From NCBI GenBank assembly GCA_945893045.1, contig CAMDEA010000005.1, positions 42,899-106,898 of the forward strand: 64,000 bases of DNA, written 5' to 3'. The notes beneath the pieces were generated by a model. It worked only from the letters and a program-made list of their open reading frames with translations. It was not told the DNA's origin and did not search any database. How positions within the stretch are numbered: position 1 is the stretch's first letter; the number at the start of each line of letters is the position of its first letter. The DNA comes from Planctomyces sp. SH-PL62 (GTDB lineage: Bacteria; Planctomycetota; Planctomycetia; Planctomycetales; Planctomycetaceae). The position numbers and the translations under genes are program-made. Shown here piece by piece: positions 48,550 to 58,398 of the stretch.

Positions 48550-49395
48550 ATGACAACTTCCCGCCCTGAACCGCTGACTTGTGAAACCGCCCTCGAACGG
48601 CTGGATGGCGTGTGGCTTGATCCATTGCCGGAAGAGCCGCTCGATGCCGACTTACTCGCGGCACGCGAGCACCTGCAAGAGTGCTCCGCCTGCTGGCCGA
48701 AATGGGAAGAGCGTCGCGTCGCCGATCAGCGCATCTCCGAAGTCATGCAAGCGGTCCCGGTGCCGATCGGATTGCGCGAGCAGTTGCTGGCGCAGTCCGT
48801 GGCGGACGCAACTGGTGTCCAGCCGGCCGGCGCAAGTCCGCCGCGGCAGATCGGCCACGAACGCAAGCTGCATCGTCGAGCTTGGTGGATCTCGGTCGCG
48901 GCGATGTTGCTGGTCAGCGCGGCCGGCGGTTCCTGGTTGTGGCAGGCGCTGCAACCTCCGCGAGTCTCGATGCAGACGCTGTGCGATCAAACGCCGTTGT
49001 CGCCGATAGGACTCACGAAGGTGGATGACGTCACCAAGTTGCCAGCACTGCCGGCCATGTGGCCGCAAGCGAAGAATTTGAAGTTGGTCGATTCGCCGTA
49101 TTGGTTCACTCCGCCAAAATCGCGTGACGCTGCCGGATGGATCGCGTTCGAGCTGCGAAATGGCAAGTCGCCAACAATCCGCGGAGTTCTGTTGATGACG
49201 CGACAGGTCAACGTCAGCGATTCGCCTCCCGAATTGCTGGTTCGACCGAGCTGGTCGCGGTACACGCAACGCAACGGCAAGCCCGTCAGCGTAGCGGCTT
49301 GGTCGGAGCGTGGAGTCGTCTATCTCTGCTTCGTCCCCGGCGAACAAGAGTCGCTCGACCGAGTGCTCCGAGCGACCGCTCCGACGTCGGCGTAA
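48550..49395 (+). CDS. Putative anti-sigma factor (zinc-finger type) membrane protein
   Basis: HLQECSACWPKWE (HxxxCxxC), single TM WWISVAAMLLVSAAGGSWLW, directly downstream of the sigma gene. Confidence 0.75.
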   Translation: MTTSRPEPLTCETALERLDGVWLDPLPEEPLDADLLAAREHLQECSACWPKWEERRVADQRISEVMQAVPVPIGLREQLLAQSVADATGVQPAGASPPRQIGHERKLHRRAWWISVAAMLLVSAAGGSWLWQALQPPRVSMQTLCDQTPLSPIGLTKVDDVTKLPALPAMWPQAKNLKLVDSPYWFTPPKSRDAAGWIAFELRNGKSPTIRGVLLMTRQVNVSDSPPELLVRPSWSRYTQRNGKPVSVAAWSERGVVYLCFVPGEQESLDRVLRATAPTSA

Positions 49396-49477
49396 GCGGC
49401 GCTGGTCGTGACCCCATCCGGTTTGCCCGGATGGTGAAAACGATGGAGAGCTAACAAGCGAGAATCCACCAACCACA

Positions 49478-49524
49478 CAAACACTCCCATTCCTCCGCCT
49501 TCGGCGGAGGAATGGGAGTGTTTG
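49478..49524. terminator. Perfect hairpin between convergent genes, possible bidirectional terminator
   Basis: CAAACACTCCCATTCCTCCGCC TTC GGCGGAGGAATGGGAGTGTTTG, closes on a C(TTCG)G loop. Confidence 0.7.
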
Positions 49525-49609
49525 GGGTGAGTCGGTACGACATCAACTAGCCCACCATCTCCTTCACCAACGGCACGAGGCCGTTGGGGTCAAAAGCAAG
49601 GCAGTCGAA

Positions 49610-50293
49610 CTACAAACGCGTGGACTCGCCCGGTTGCAATACGATCGGCTCAGTCGTCGTCTCCGCTCTCACGCGCGCGGCCCAGGCGTGCGGATCTTGT
49701 GCGATCACCGGCCAGGTACTGTGGTGTTCTGGGATGACTCGCTTCGGCTGGATCAGCTTCACCGCCTTGAGCGCGTCGTCCGGCCCCATCGTGTAGTTGT
49801 CGCCGATCGGCAGGATCGCGACGTCGATCCCTTCTTCACCGATCAGCTTCATGTCGTAGAACAGCCCGGTGTCGCCGGAGTGATAGATCGTGCCGTCAGC
49901 CAGCTTCAGAATCAGCCCGCAGGGATTCCCGCCGTAGCTGCCGTCGGGCAGGATCGAGCCGTGATGGGCGATCGTCAGCTTGACCGTGCCGAAGTCGTAT
50001 TGGTGTGCTCCACCGATGTGCTGGTCGTGAGTGTTCTGTACTCCCTGCTTCGCCAGCCACAGACAGATCTCGTGATTGGCGATGACGAGACATCCCGTGC
50101 GCTGGGCAATCTCGATCGTGTCACCGATATGGTCGCCGTGTCCGTGTGTGACCAGCAGCACATCCGGTTGCACGTCGCTGGCTTTGATCGGCGAGGCCGG
50201 ATTACCGGTGAAGAACGGGTCGATGATCAGCGACTTGCCGGCGGTCTGAATTCCGAACGTGCCGTGGCCGTACCAGGTGATCGTGGTGGGCAT
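49610..50293 (-). CDS. UPF0173-like metal-dependent hydrolase (MBL fold)
   Basis: ITWYGHGTFGIQTAGKSLIIDPF; LVTHGHGDHIGDTIEIA; HSGDTGLFYDMKLIGE. Confidence 0.94.
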   Translation of the reverse strand: MPTTITWYGHGTFGIQTAGKSLIIDPFFTGNPASPIKASDVQPDVLLVTHGHGDHIGDTIEIAQRTGCLVIANHEICLWLAKQGVQNTHDQHIGGAHQYDFGTVKLTIAHHGSILPDGSYGGNPCGLILKLADGTIYHSGDTGLFYDMKLIGEEGIDVAILPIGDNYTMGPDDALKAVKLIQPKRVIPEHHSTWPVIAQDPHAWAARVRAETTTEPIVLQPGESTRL

Positions 50294-50355
50294 GAAAGCT
50301 CTCCCTGAAAATGTTGACGAGTAGTGTTGCTGGAGGATGCTCGATCAGAAAGTCA

Positions 50356-50490
50356 GGCGAGCGGGGCGGCGTCAGCCATCGTAGTAGGCACATTCCATGT
50401 GCCGTCGGCGTTGCTCTGGCTGACGGCACATGGAATGTGCCTGCTACTTTCCAGGGTGAGCATCGGGGGGCTGACGCCGCCCCGCTCGCC
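50356..50490. repeat. Nested inverted repeats (outer GGCGAGCGGGGCGGCGTCAGCC, inner GTAGGCACATTCCATGTGCCGTC at 50384-50447)
   Basis: Both arm pairs read directly. Confidence 0.92.
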
Positions 50491-50593
50491 GGTCTCAATG
50501 CCGAGCCTCCGCAGACTCTCTCTTCGCAAGTTCGGCGATTATGCTTCCGCCCGATTCACCTCTTCTGTTTCTCACTTCTCAAAGGACACAGCG

Positions 50594-52246
50594 ATGCCTC
50601 GACCCACTGATCTTCCGGCTTGGAAAGCTCTGCAAGCACATCAAGAGAAAATGTCGTCGGTCCATCTGCGTGATTTGTTTCAGCAGGACGCGGGACGGTT
50701 TGGAAAATTCTCGCTGAGATTCAAGGACACGTTGCTCGACTATTCGAAGAACCGCATCACCGAAGAGACGATGAAGCTGCTGCGCGATCTGGCTCGGCAA
50801 GCCGATCTGGCGGGCTGGACCGAGAAGATGTTCTCCGGCGGGAAAATCAACACGACCGAAGACCGCGCCGTCTTGCACACCGCCCTGCGAAATCGCTCGA
50901 ACCGGCCGATCCTGGTCGATGGCAAAGACGTCATGCCGGAGGTCAACGCGGTGCTTAAGCACATGCGCGAATGGACCGAAGCAATCCGCTCTGGAGCCTG
51001 GCGCGGCTACACCGGCAAGGTGATTACCGATGTCGTCAATATCGGCATCGGCGGCAGTGATCTGGGACCGGTGATGGCGACCGAGGCTTTGAAGCCGTAC
51101 AGCAAGCGCGACCTCAAAGTCCATTTCGTCTCGAACGTGGACGGCACGCACATCGCCGAGATCACCCGGCAGCTCAATCCGGAAACGGCGTTGTTTATCG
51201 TCGCGTCGAAGACGTTCACGACTCAAGAAACGCTGACGAACGCACACTCGGCCCGCAGTTGGTTCTTAAAGACGGCGGGCGACGCGGCTCATGTGGCGAA
51301 GCACTTCGTCGCGCTTTCGACCAACGAACCCGAGGTCAGCAAGTTCGGGATCGCCAAGGAAAACATGTTCGGCTTCTGGGACTGGGTCGGCGGCCGTTAC
51401 TCGCTGTGGAGTGCGATTGGTTTGCCGATCGCCGTCAGCATCGGCATGGACAACTTCGAGGAGTTGCTCGCCGGCGGTCACGAAATGGACGAGCACTTCC
51501 GCACCGCGCCGCTGGAGCAGAACCTGCCCGCCACGCTCGGCCTGCTGGGACTGTGGTATAACAACTTCTGGGGAATGGCTGGGTCTCAATCGCACGCGAT
51601 TTTGCCGTACGACCAGTACATGCACCGCTTCGCCGCGTACTTCCAGCAGGGTGACATGGAATCCAACGGCAAGAGCGTGACGCGCGACGGCGAAGCCTGC
51701 GATTGGTCCACCGGCCCGGTCATCTGGGGCGAACCGGGCACGAACGGTCAACACGCTTTCTACCAGTTGATTCATCAAGGAACGAAACTGGTCCCGTGCG
51801 ATTTCCTCGCTCCGGTGGAAACGCACAACCCGCTCGGCGAGCACCACGACATCCTGTTGTCGAACTTCTTCGCTCAGACCGAAGCCCTGATGAAAGGCAA
51901 GACGTCCGACGAAGTCCGCGCGGAATTGAAGGGGAGCAAGCTCTCGCCGGAAGCGCTGGAGAAACTCGTCCCGCAAAAATGCTTCGCGGGCAATCGGCCG
52001 ACGAACTCGATCCTGTTCCAGAAGCTCACGCCGCGCACGCTCGGCAATCTGATCGCGCTGTACGAGCACAAGATCTTCACACAAGGGATCGTCTGGAACA
52101 TCAACTCGTTCGACCAATGGGGTGTCGAGCTGGGCAAGCAACTCGCGAAAGCGATCCTGCCGGAACTGAGCGGCACGGGCGAGGTGACCAGCCACGACAG
52201 TTCGACCAATGGCTTGATCAACGACTTCAAGAAGCGACGCCGGTAA
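50594..52246 (+). CDS. pgi: Glucose-6-phosphate isomerase
   Basis: [61 protein letters not shown]. Start at 50594; the ORF track start 50324 runs through nested inverted repeats. Confidence 0.97.
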   Translation: MPRPTDLPAWKALQAHQEKMSSVHLRDLFQQDAGRFGKFSLRFKDTLLDYSKNRITEETMKLLRDLARQADLAGWTEKMFSGGKINTTEDRAVLHTALRNRSNRPILVDGKDVMPEVNAVLKHMREWTEAIRSGAWRGYTGKVITDVVNIGIGGSDLGPVMATEALKPYSKRDLKVHFVSNVDGTHIAEITRQLNPETALFIVASKTFTTQETLTNAHSARSWFLKTAGDAAHVAKHFVALSTNEPEVSKFGIAKENMFGFWDWVGGRYSLWSAIGLPIAVSIGMDNFEELLAGGHEMDEHFRTAPLEQNLPATLGLLGLWYNNFWGMAGSQSHAILPYDQYMHRFAAYFQQGDMESNGKSVTRDGEACDWSTGPVIWGEPGTNGQHAFYQLIHQGTKLVPCDFLAPVETHNPLGEHHDILLSNFFAQTEALMKGKTSDEVRAELKGSKLSPEALEKLVPQKCFAGNRPTNSILFQKLTPRTLGNLIALYEHKIFTQGIVWNINSFDQWGVELGKQLAKAILPELSGTGEVTSHDSSTNGLINDFKKRRR

Positions 52247-52288
52247 CACCGACATGTTGGTGCGACTGTGTGCATCCGTCGAATCCGC

Positions 52289-52328
52289 GTTATCTGTGTT
52301 CTTAACAAGTTATCTGTGTTCTTAACAA
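52289..52328. repeat. 20-bp tandem duplication
   Basis: GTTATCTGTGTTCTTAACAA repeated twice head to tail. Confidence 0.95.
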
Positions 52329-52418
52329 ACTGTCGAACACGGATGTCACGGATGAAGCGCGCTTGGCCTCTCTGGTGAGTGATTGTTTCCAAACTTGCGG
52401 CACAATTGAGGCTCTGTC

Positions 52419-53204
52419 ATGAAACTGCTTCATCGTACTGCGCTGGTCACTGGAGCCGCTCGCGGGATCGGTCGCGGTTGCGCATTGGAGTTGGCTCGCG
52501 CCGGTGCCGACGTGGCGATCAACGACCGGCAGTCGTCGGACAACACCGCCTCGCTGATTGCCGAAATCGAATCGCTCGGCCGGCGTGCGGTGCAGATCGT
52601 TGGCGATGCGTTTGAACGAGCCTCCTGCGAAGACATCGCGAAGCGAGCGATCGCAGCGCTGGGCCGGATCGACATCTTGGTCAGCAATCCGGCGTTCTCG
52701 CGCCGCGGCGACTTTCTCGACTACGACCCGGAGATCTTCGACCAGACTCTGCGCGGCACATTGACTGCGGGATTTCACATGAGCCAATTTGTCTCGCGGC
52801 ACATGGTCGAGCGAGGTCGCGGCGGAAAGATCCTGTTCATTTCCAGCGTCCATTCGCGGCGGCCCTACGCGCGAGCGGTCGCCTACAACGCGGCCAAGGC
52901 CGGACTGAATCACATGGCCTTCACGATGGCTGCCGAATTGATTGGGCACCGGATCAACGTCAACGTCATCGAGCCGGGTTGGATCGACACGCCCGGCGAG
53001 CACGAAACCTTCGGCGATGCGATGATCGTCGAAGAAGGAGCCAAACTCCCGTGGGGCCGGCTCGGTCAACCGGCAGACATCGGCCGCGCGGCGACGTTTC
53101 TGTGTTCGGACGATGCCGACTACATCACCGGCATCTCGCTGGTCGTCGACGGCGGGTTTTGTCTCCGCGATTCGATTTCGAGTCCGTCGATGTCTCCAAG
53201 GTAA
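52419..53204 (+). CDS. SDR-family NAD(P)-dependent oxidoreductase
   Basis: ALVTGAARGIGRGCALELARAGADVAI; ARAVAYNAAKAGLNHM; ITGISLVVDGGF. Confidence 0.95.
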   Translation: MKLLHRTALVTGAARGIGRGCALELARAGADVAINDRQSSDNTASLIAEIESLGRRAVQIVGDAFERASCEDIAKRAIAALGRIDILVSNPAFSRRGDFLDYDPEIFDQTLRGTLTAGFHMSQFVSRHMVERGRGGKILFISSVHSRRPYARAVAYNAAKAGLNHMAFTMAAELIGHRINVNVIEPGWIDTPGEHETFGDAMIVEEGAKLPWGRLGQPADIGRAATFLCSDDADYITGISLVVDGGFCLRDSISSPSMSPR

Positions 53205-53217
53205 AGGTAATCGTCCC

Positions 53218-53280
53218 CTCTGCGAGCTTTGCGCCTCTGCGTGAAATCTATTCTCACGCAGAGGCGCAAAGCTCGCAGAG
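53218..53280. repeat. Perfect inverted repeat, arm CTCTGCGAGCTTTGCGCCTCTGCGTGA
   Basis: 27-nt arms, 9-nt loop AATCTATTC. Confidence 0.95.
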
Positions 53281-53318
53281 ATAGCGGTGCTGACACACCG
53301 TTCTCCCAAAGGGCTGTC

Positions 53319-54647
53319 ATGCACCGCGTTGAAAAGTCTTACGACCTGTATCGTCGAGCCAACGAACTCATCCCTGGAGGAACGCAACTCCTCAGCCGTC
53401 GCCCGACGAAGTATGCGAACGGCGTTTCGCCGGTGTATGTCGCACGAGCGAGTGGCGCGCGGATCTGGGATGTCGATGGGAACGAGTACATCGACTGGGT
53501 CAGCGGCATCGGCGCGATCATTCTGGGTTACTGCGATCCGGTCGTGGACGACGCCGTGCGCGAGCAGATCGGCAAAGGAGTCGCGACGTCGATCAGCAGC
53601 GCGGTGGAGCTCGAACTCGCCGAGGAATTGTGCCGCACGATTCCGTGCGCTGAGATGGTCCGCTATGCGAAGTGCGGCGGCGAAGCGTGTGCGATCGCCG
53701 TGCGGATCGCTCGTGGTGCGACCGGGCGGGACAAGGTGTTGTTCTGCGGCTATCACGGCTGGCACGACTGGTACTTGGCCGCGAATCTCGTGGCCGAAGA
53801 GAGTTTGAATTCGCACTTGTTTCCCGGCATCGAACCGATTGGCGTCCCGAAGGCGCTGGCCGGAACCGCGCTGCCGTTTCCGTTTGGAGATCTCGCGGCA
53901 CTGGGGCAGTTGCTCGACGATCACAAGGGTGAGGTGGCGGCGATCATCATGGAGCCGCTCCGTTCGGAACGGCCTGCGGACGGATATCTCGCTGGCGTTC
54001 GCAAGCTGTGCGATGAGCGCGGCGTCGTGCTGATCTTCGACGAAGTCTCGTCCGGCTTTCGGTTCGGGATGCAGGCGGCTCAGGGCTTCGTCGGCGTGAC
54101 TCCGGACATGGCGGTGTTCGCGAAGTCGATGTCGAACGGCTATCCGATGGGAGCAGTGGTCGGGCGGCGCAACGTGATGGAGCCGGCCGCGAGGATGTTC
54201 ATTTCCAGCACGTACTGGTCCGATCCAATCGGCATGGTCGCCTCGCTGATGACGATCCGCGAACTGCGACGTCGAAACGTTTCGGAAGGGATGTGGTCGT
54301 TCGGCCGCGAACTGCAATCGCGACTGAATTCGGTTGCGGGAGAAGTGGGTCTCGACGTGCATTGCGGCGGCTTGGCCGTGCATCCGCATCTGGAGTTCGT
54401 GTCGACCTCGCCCGATCAGAAGCCGGTCTTGGCGACGTTGTTCATTCAGGAAATGGCGAAACGCGGCTGTCACGGTTACGCGAGCTTCTACCTCAACGCG
54501 GCTCAAGGGCCGACGGAGTTGGAACAGACGGCGGCGGCGGCTCGCGAGGTCTTCACGATCATCCGCCGCGCGCTCGACAGCGGCGACGCGGAATCGTTTC
54601 TGGAATGCCCCCGCCAGCAAGATGCGTTTCGGAGATTGGTGCGATAG
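53319..54647 (+). CDS. Class III aminotransferase / glutamate-1-semialdehyde aminomutase-like
   Basis: ELIPGGTQLLSRRPTKYANGVSPVYVARASGARIWDVDGNEYIDW; ILFDEV-type LIFDEVSSGFR; FAKSMSNGYPMGAVVG. Confidence 0.92.
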   Translation: MHRVEKSYDLYRRANELIPGGTQLLSRRPTKYANGVSPVYVARASGARIWDVDGNEYIDWVSGIGAIILGYCDPVVDDAVREQIGKGVATSISSAVELELAEELCRTIPCAEMVRYAKCGGEACAIAVRIARGATGRDKVLFCGYHGWHDWYLAANLVAEESLNSHLFPGIEPIGVPKALAGTALPFPFGDLAALGQLLDDHKGEVAAIIMEPLRSERPADGYLAGVRKLCDERGVVLIFDEVSSGFRFGMQAAQGFVGVTPDMAVFAKSMSNGYPMGAVVGRRNVMEPAARMFISSTYWSDPIGMVASLMTIRELRRRNVSEGMWSFGRELQSRLNSVAGEVGLDVHCGGLAVHPHLEFVSTSPDQKPVLATLFIQEMAKRGCHGYASFYLNAAQGPTELEQTAAAAREVFTIIRRALDSGDAESFLECPRQQDAFRRLVR

Positions 54648-54659
54648 GCTGTCCATGAT

Positions 54660-54743
54660 CCGTACCGCGACCGTCAGGGAGCGGCCGTTCGGGAGATTCG
54701 AGAGCCTCTCGAAATTGGCCGCTCCCTGACGGTCGCGGTACGG
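54660..54743. repeat. Perfect 27-nt-arm inverted repeat, CCGTACCGCGACCGTCAGGGAGCGGCC
   Basis: Both arms read directly; just 5' of the SSS transporter. Confidence 0.95.
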
Positions 54744-54745
54744 TT

Positions 54746-56371
54746 TTGAGAAAGGCTCCCTCTGTGGACAAACCGGACCTCACGCTCGACTCCGGCCTCG
54801 AATGGCCCGACTTCGCGGCGATCGCGTTTTATTTCACGCTGACGTTCGGCATTGCGGTGTGGTTCGGCCGCAAGCAGAAGGACGTCGATGACTTCTTCGT
54901 CGGCGGGCGGCGGATGCCGTGGTTCGCGGTCGGGCTGAGCATTCTCGCGACGCTGTTCTCGACATTGTCCTACCTGGGGATGCCGGGCGAGATGATCAAG
55001 AACGGCATGGGAGTCTTCCTGGGGATTCTCGCGGCTCCGCTCAGCATGGCCGTGATCATGCTGCTGTGGATTCCGTTCTTCATGCGGCTGAAGCTGACCA
55101 GCGCTTACGAGTACCTCGAATTGCGATTCAATTATCCGGTGCGGCTCATCGGCGCGTCGCTGTTCGTGCTGCTGCGGCTGGGTTGGATGAGCATGGTGAT
55201 CTTCGCCGCGTCGATGGCGCTGGACCGAGTCAAAGGTCCGGACTTCACCTGGCTGCCGGGGGAGGACATCTATTGGTGGATCGGGCTCGTGGGGATCATT
55301 GCTGCCATCTACACGGCGGTTGGCGGCATCCAGGCGATGATTTGGACTGACGTCTTGCAGTGCCTGCTGCTGCTGGCTGGAGTGCTGTTGGCAATCGGCT
55401 ACGTCGCGGCCGTGGACGGCACCGGTCCTGTCGATTGGTGGAAGACCGCCGCGAACACCGCAGGCCGAAACAATCTCCCGCCGTTTTTTAGCTGGGACAT
55501 TACCGTTCGCACGACGATCGTCTTTGCGTTGATCAATCACTTCTTCTGGAATATCTGCACTCACGGGTCAGATCAGGTCGTGCTGCAGCGGTACTTCTCG
55601 GTGTCATCGTTGAAGAACGCTCGGAAGAGTTACTTCGTGAATTTCCTCGTCGATCTGACGATGGCCTCGCTGCTGTCGCTGTGCGGCTTGGCGTTGTTGG
55701 CGTACTACCTGAAGCACGCGGATCAAGTTCCCGGCGGACTGACGGCGGTCAAAGGTGCCGACAAGCTCTTCCCGCACTTCTTGGGCAATCAGCTTCCGGC
55801 CGGCTTCGCGGGGCTGATCATCTCGGCGTTTCTGTGCGATGCGATTCAGACACTGGAGTCCGGCGTGAACGCGATCACGGCGGTGGCCGCGAATGACATT
55901 GTGCCTCGCCTGCGGCGCGGCCGGCCTCGCATTTTGAGCGACCTGACGTTCGCGCGCGTGATGAGCATCCTCATCACGATCGCGGTCACGGCGAACGCTT
56001 ACTTCGTGGCGAACCGCGTGCAGGCGATCGGCGAGACGATCGTCGGGATGATGCCCAAGTTCTTCAACATGTTCGTCGGGCCGCTGTCATCGCTGTTCAT
56101 CATCGGCATGTTCTTTCCGCGCTGCACGGCCAGATCGGCGATCCCGGCGGTGCTGTGCGGATTCAGTGTGTCCATCGTCTGGAGTTGGTGGCCGGAAATC
56201 TTTGGGGTCACGAAAGAAGAATCCCCTTCGTTTCTGCTGGCGATTGCGTTCCCATGTATCACGACGCTGACCATCGCGCGCGCGCTCAGTTGGTTTGTCG
56301 AACGGAACGGCGACCATGCCGGACTCAAATTCACTTGGCGGGAGATCGTTCGTAAAGACCCCTCACCCTGA
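54746..56371 (+). CDS. Sodium:solute symporter family (SSS) transporter
   Basis: DVDDFFVGGRRMPWFAVGLSILATLFSTLSYLGMPGEM; many TM segments. Start uncertain (TTG at 54746 abuts an inverted repeat). Confidence 0.92.
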   Translation: MRKAPSVDKPDLTLDSGLEWPDFAAIAFYFTLTFGIAVWFGRKQKDVDDFFVGGRRMPWFAVGLSILATLFSTLSYLGMPGEMIKNGMGVFLGILAAPLSMAVIMLLWIPFFMRLKLTSAYEYLELRFNYPVRLIGASLFVLLRLGWMSMVIFAASMALDRVKGPDFTWLPGEDIYWWIGLVGIIAAIYTAVGGIQAMIWTDVLQCLLLLAGVLLAIGYVAAVDGTGPVDWWKTAANTAGRNNLPPFFSWDITVRTTIVFALINHFFWNICTHGSDQVVLQRYFSVSSLKNARKSYFVNFLVDLTMASLLSLCGLALLAYYLKHADQVPGGLTAVKGADKLFPHFLGNQLPAGFAGLIISAFLCDAIQTLESGVNAITAVAANDIVPRLRRGRPRILSDLTFARVMSILITIAVTANAYFVANRVQAIGETIVGMMPKFFNMFVGPLSSLFIIGMFFPRCTARSAIPAVLCGFSVSIVWSWWPEIFGVTKEESPSFLLAIAFPCITTLTIARALSWFVERNGDHAGLKFTWREIVRKDPSP

Positions 56372-56387
56372 CCGGCTGGACGCCGAT

Positions 56388-56475
56388 GGCCGATCGCCGA
56401 CAGCCGCAGTACCGTTTTTCGGCGGAAGAAAAACGGCATAACGGCTGTCGGCATTCGGCTCACGGCGATCGGCCG
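56388..56475. repeat. Imperfect inverted repeat
   Basis: GGCCGATCGCCGACAGCCG..CCGTTTTTC / GAAAAACGG..CGGCTGTCGG..CGGCGATCGGCC. Confidence 0.75.
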
Positions 56476-56503
56476 AACAACGACACCTTTCGAGGTTTTC
56501 GCA

Positions 56504-57247
56504 ATGTCTCATAAAGACGCTTACGACCGAGACGGATTCGTCATCGTGCGCCAACTGTTGTCCTCTGATGAGTTCGGCGAGCTGCGGCGCGAGCTTGACC
56601 GCTACATTCGCGAGGTCGTGCCGACGCTGCCGGATGCGGACGCATTCTTCGACGACAAGTCGCGGCCGGAGACGCTCAAGCAGATGCAGCACATGCAGCA
56701 GGATGCGTTCTTCGCGGAGTACGTCCGGCATCCGAAATGGGTCGCATTGGCCGAGGCACTCGTTGGCGAATCGGCCGCGTGCGAGGGACCGGAATGGTTC
56801 AACAAGCCGCCGGGGACGAATCACATCACGCCGCCACATCAAGACAACTATTACTTCTGCCTCGCGCCGCCGAACGTCGTGACGATCTGGATGGCGTTCG
56901 ACGACGTCGATGACGAGAACGGTTGCCTGCAGTACGTCCCCGGCTCGCACTTGCCACCGATTCGCCCGCACAATCGCTCAAACGTGCTGGGTTTCTCGCA
57001 GGGGATCACCGACTACAGCGACGCCGACCGCGCGGCTGAGGTTCGCATCCATCTGGCTCCCGGAGACGTCGTGGCGCATCACGGCAATACGATTCACCGA
57101 GCCGACGCCAACCGCTCACCGATTCGCAATCGCCGAGCCTTCGCGATGGTCTTCAAAGGGGTCAGTTGCCGCCGCGACGAAGTTGCGTTCACTCGTTACA
57201 TGACCGCCGTCAAAGAACAGCATCAGCAAATGGGACTCCAGACATAA
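56504..57247 (+). CDS. Phytanoyl-CoA dioxygenase (PhyH) family protein
   Basis: YDRDGFVIVRQLLSSDEFGELRREL; THITPPHQDNYYF; LQYVPGSH; GDVVAHHGNTIHRADANRS. Confidence 0.92.
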   Translation: MSHKDAYDRDGFVIVRQLLSSDEFGELRRELDRYIREVVPTLPDADAFFDDKSRPETLKQMQHMQQDAFFAEYVRHPKWVALAEALVGESAACEGPEWFNKPPGTNHITPPHQDNYYFCLAPPNVVTIWMAFDDVDDENGCLQYVPGSHLPPIRPHNRSNVLGFSQGITDYSDADRAAEVRIHLAPGDVVAHHGNTIHRADANRSPIRNRRAFAMVFKGVSCRRDEVAFTRYMTAVKEQHQQMGLQT

Positions 57248-57259
57248 CCAGAACGGATT

Positions 57260-57386
57260 GGCCACAAGAATCACAAAGAGGCACAAAAGGGGTTGAATAA
57301 GGATGGTTCATCGGAAGCAACGCCCGCCAGTAATTCTTCCGTGAAAGTTCGTTCGATTTTTGTGTCTCTTTGTGTTTTTCGTGGCT
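57260..57386. repeat. Imperfect inverted repeat upstream of amidohydrolase gene
   Basis: GGCCACAAGAATCACAAAGAGGCACAAAA / TTTTTGTGTCTCTTTGTGTTTTTCGTGGCTA. Confidence 0.75.
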
Positions 57387-57402
57387 AAAGAAAGAGCATC
57401 TC

Positions 57403-58398
57403 ATGGACTGGCAACTTCTCGACCGTGACCGCGAGATTTGGAATCGTGAGCTGGCCTCATTTGTGCCGCCGCGCGTGTTCGATTCGCACCTGCATTTGTA
57501 TGAGTCGAGTCACTTCAATGGCTCGGTGCCGGCGCTGTGCGCGACGGGGCCGAGCGACGTCGGTTGGGATGTGTTCCAAAACAAGATCGCGGAGATCCTG
57601 CCCGATCGAGAGGTCAGTGGCTTGGCCTTTGGATTTCCGACGCCGACCGTGGACTTCAAGGCCGCGAACGATTTTTTGGCGCGCGAAGCCAAGCATCCCG
57701 GCGCGCTCGGTCAGATGCTGATCCGTCCGGAGATGGACCCAGAGTTCATTCGCGAGACGGTGCAGCGCGACGGGTTTGTGGGGCTCAAGCCATATCACAT
57801 CTTTGCCACCGAGAAGCCGACGTTCGACGCACACATCCCCAGCTTTCTTCCGGAAGCACAGATGCAAGTCGCTCACGAGTTGGGCCTGTCGATCACGCTG
57901 CACATCGTGCGCTCGCAAGCTCTGGCCGATCCGTCGAATCAAGAAGTGCTGCGGCGGTACGCGACGAAGTATCCCAACGCGCGGATGATCTTGGCTCATG
58001 CCGCGCGCGGCTTTAATCCGCATCACACTGTGCAGGGGATTGAATCGCTGCGCGGGTTGCGAAACGTCTGGTTTGACACCTCGGCCGTGACGGACTGCGG
58101 AGCCTATGAAGCGATCATCAAAGTGATCGGGCACGATCGGCTGATGTATGGCTCGGACTTCCCGGTCTCGCACATTCGTGGCCGATGTGTGGGACTCGGC
58201 GACAATTTCTTATGGCTCACGCCCGAAAACACGAAACTCGATGCGGCCTACGCCAACGTGCAGTTCACGCTCGTCGGGATCGAGTCGCTGCGAACGCTCA
58301 AAGTCGCTGCCCTCGCCTGCGGCCTGAGTGATGAACAGGTCGAGGACATCTTCTTCGGTAACGGTGCGGAGTTGTTTGCGGATCGGGGGATTTTATGA
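57403..58398 (+). CDS. Amidohydrolase (amidohydrolase_2-like) family protein
   Basis: VFDSHLHLYES; VGLKPYHIFA; RMILAHAARGF; RLMYGSDFPVSHI. Confidence 0.88.
   Translation: MDWQLLDRDREIWNRELASFVPPRVFDSHLHLYESSHFNGSVPALCATGPSDVGWDVFQNKIAEILPDREVSGLAFGFPTPTVDFKAANDFLAREAKHPGALGQMLIRPEMDPEFIRETVQRDGFVGLKPYHIFATEKPTFDAHIPSFLPEAQMQVAHELGLSITLHIVRSQALADPSNQEVLRRYATKYPNARMILAHAARGFNPHHTVQGIESLRGLRNVWFDTSAVTDCGAYEAIIKVIGHDRLMYGSDFPVSHIRGRCVGLGDNFLWLTPENTKLDAAYANVQFTLVGIESLRTLKVAALACGLSDEQVEDIFFGNGAELFADRGIL

Noticed and set aside
52302-54656. 784-aa minus-strand ORF
   Set aside because: Antisense to the clear SDR and class III aminotransferase genes; Arg/His-rich composition typical of shadow ORFs in GC-rich DNA.
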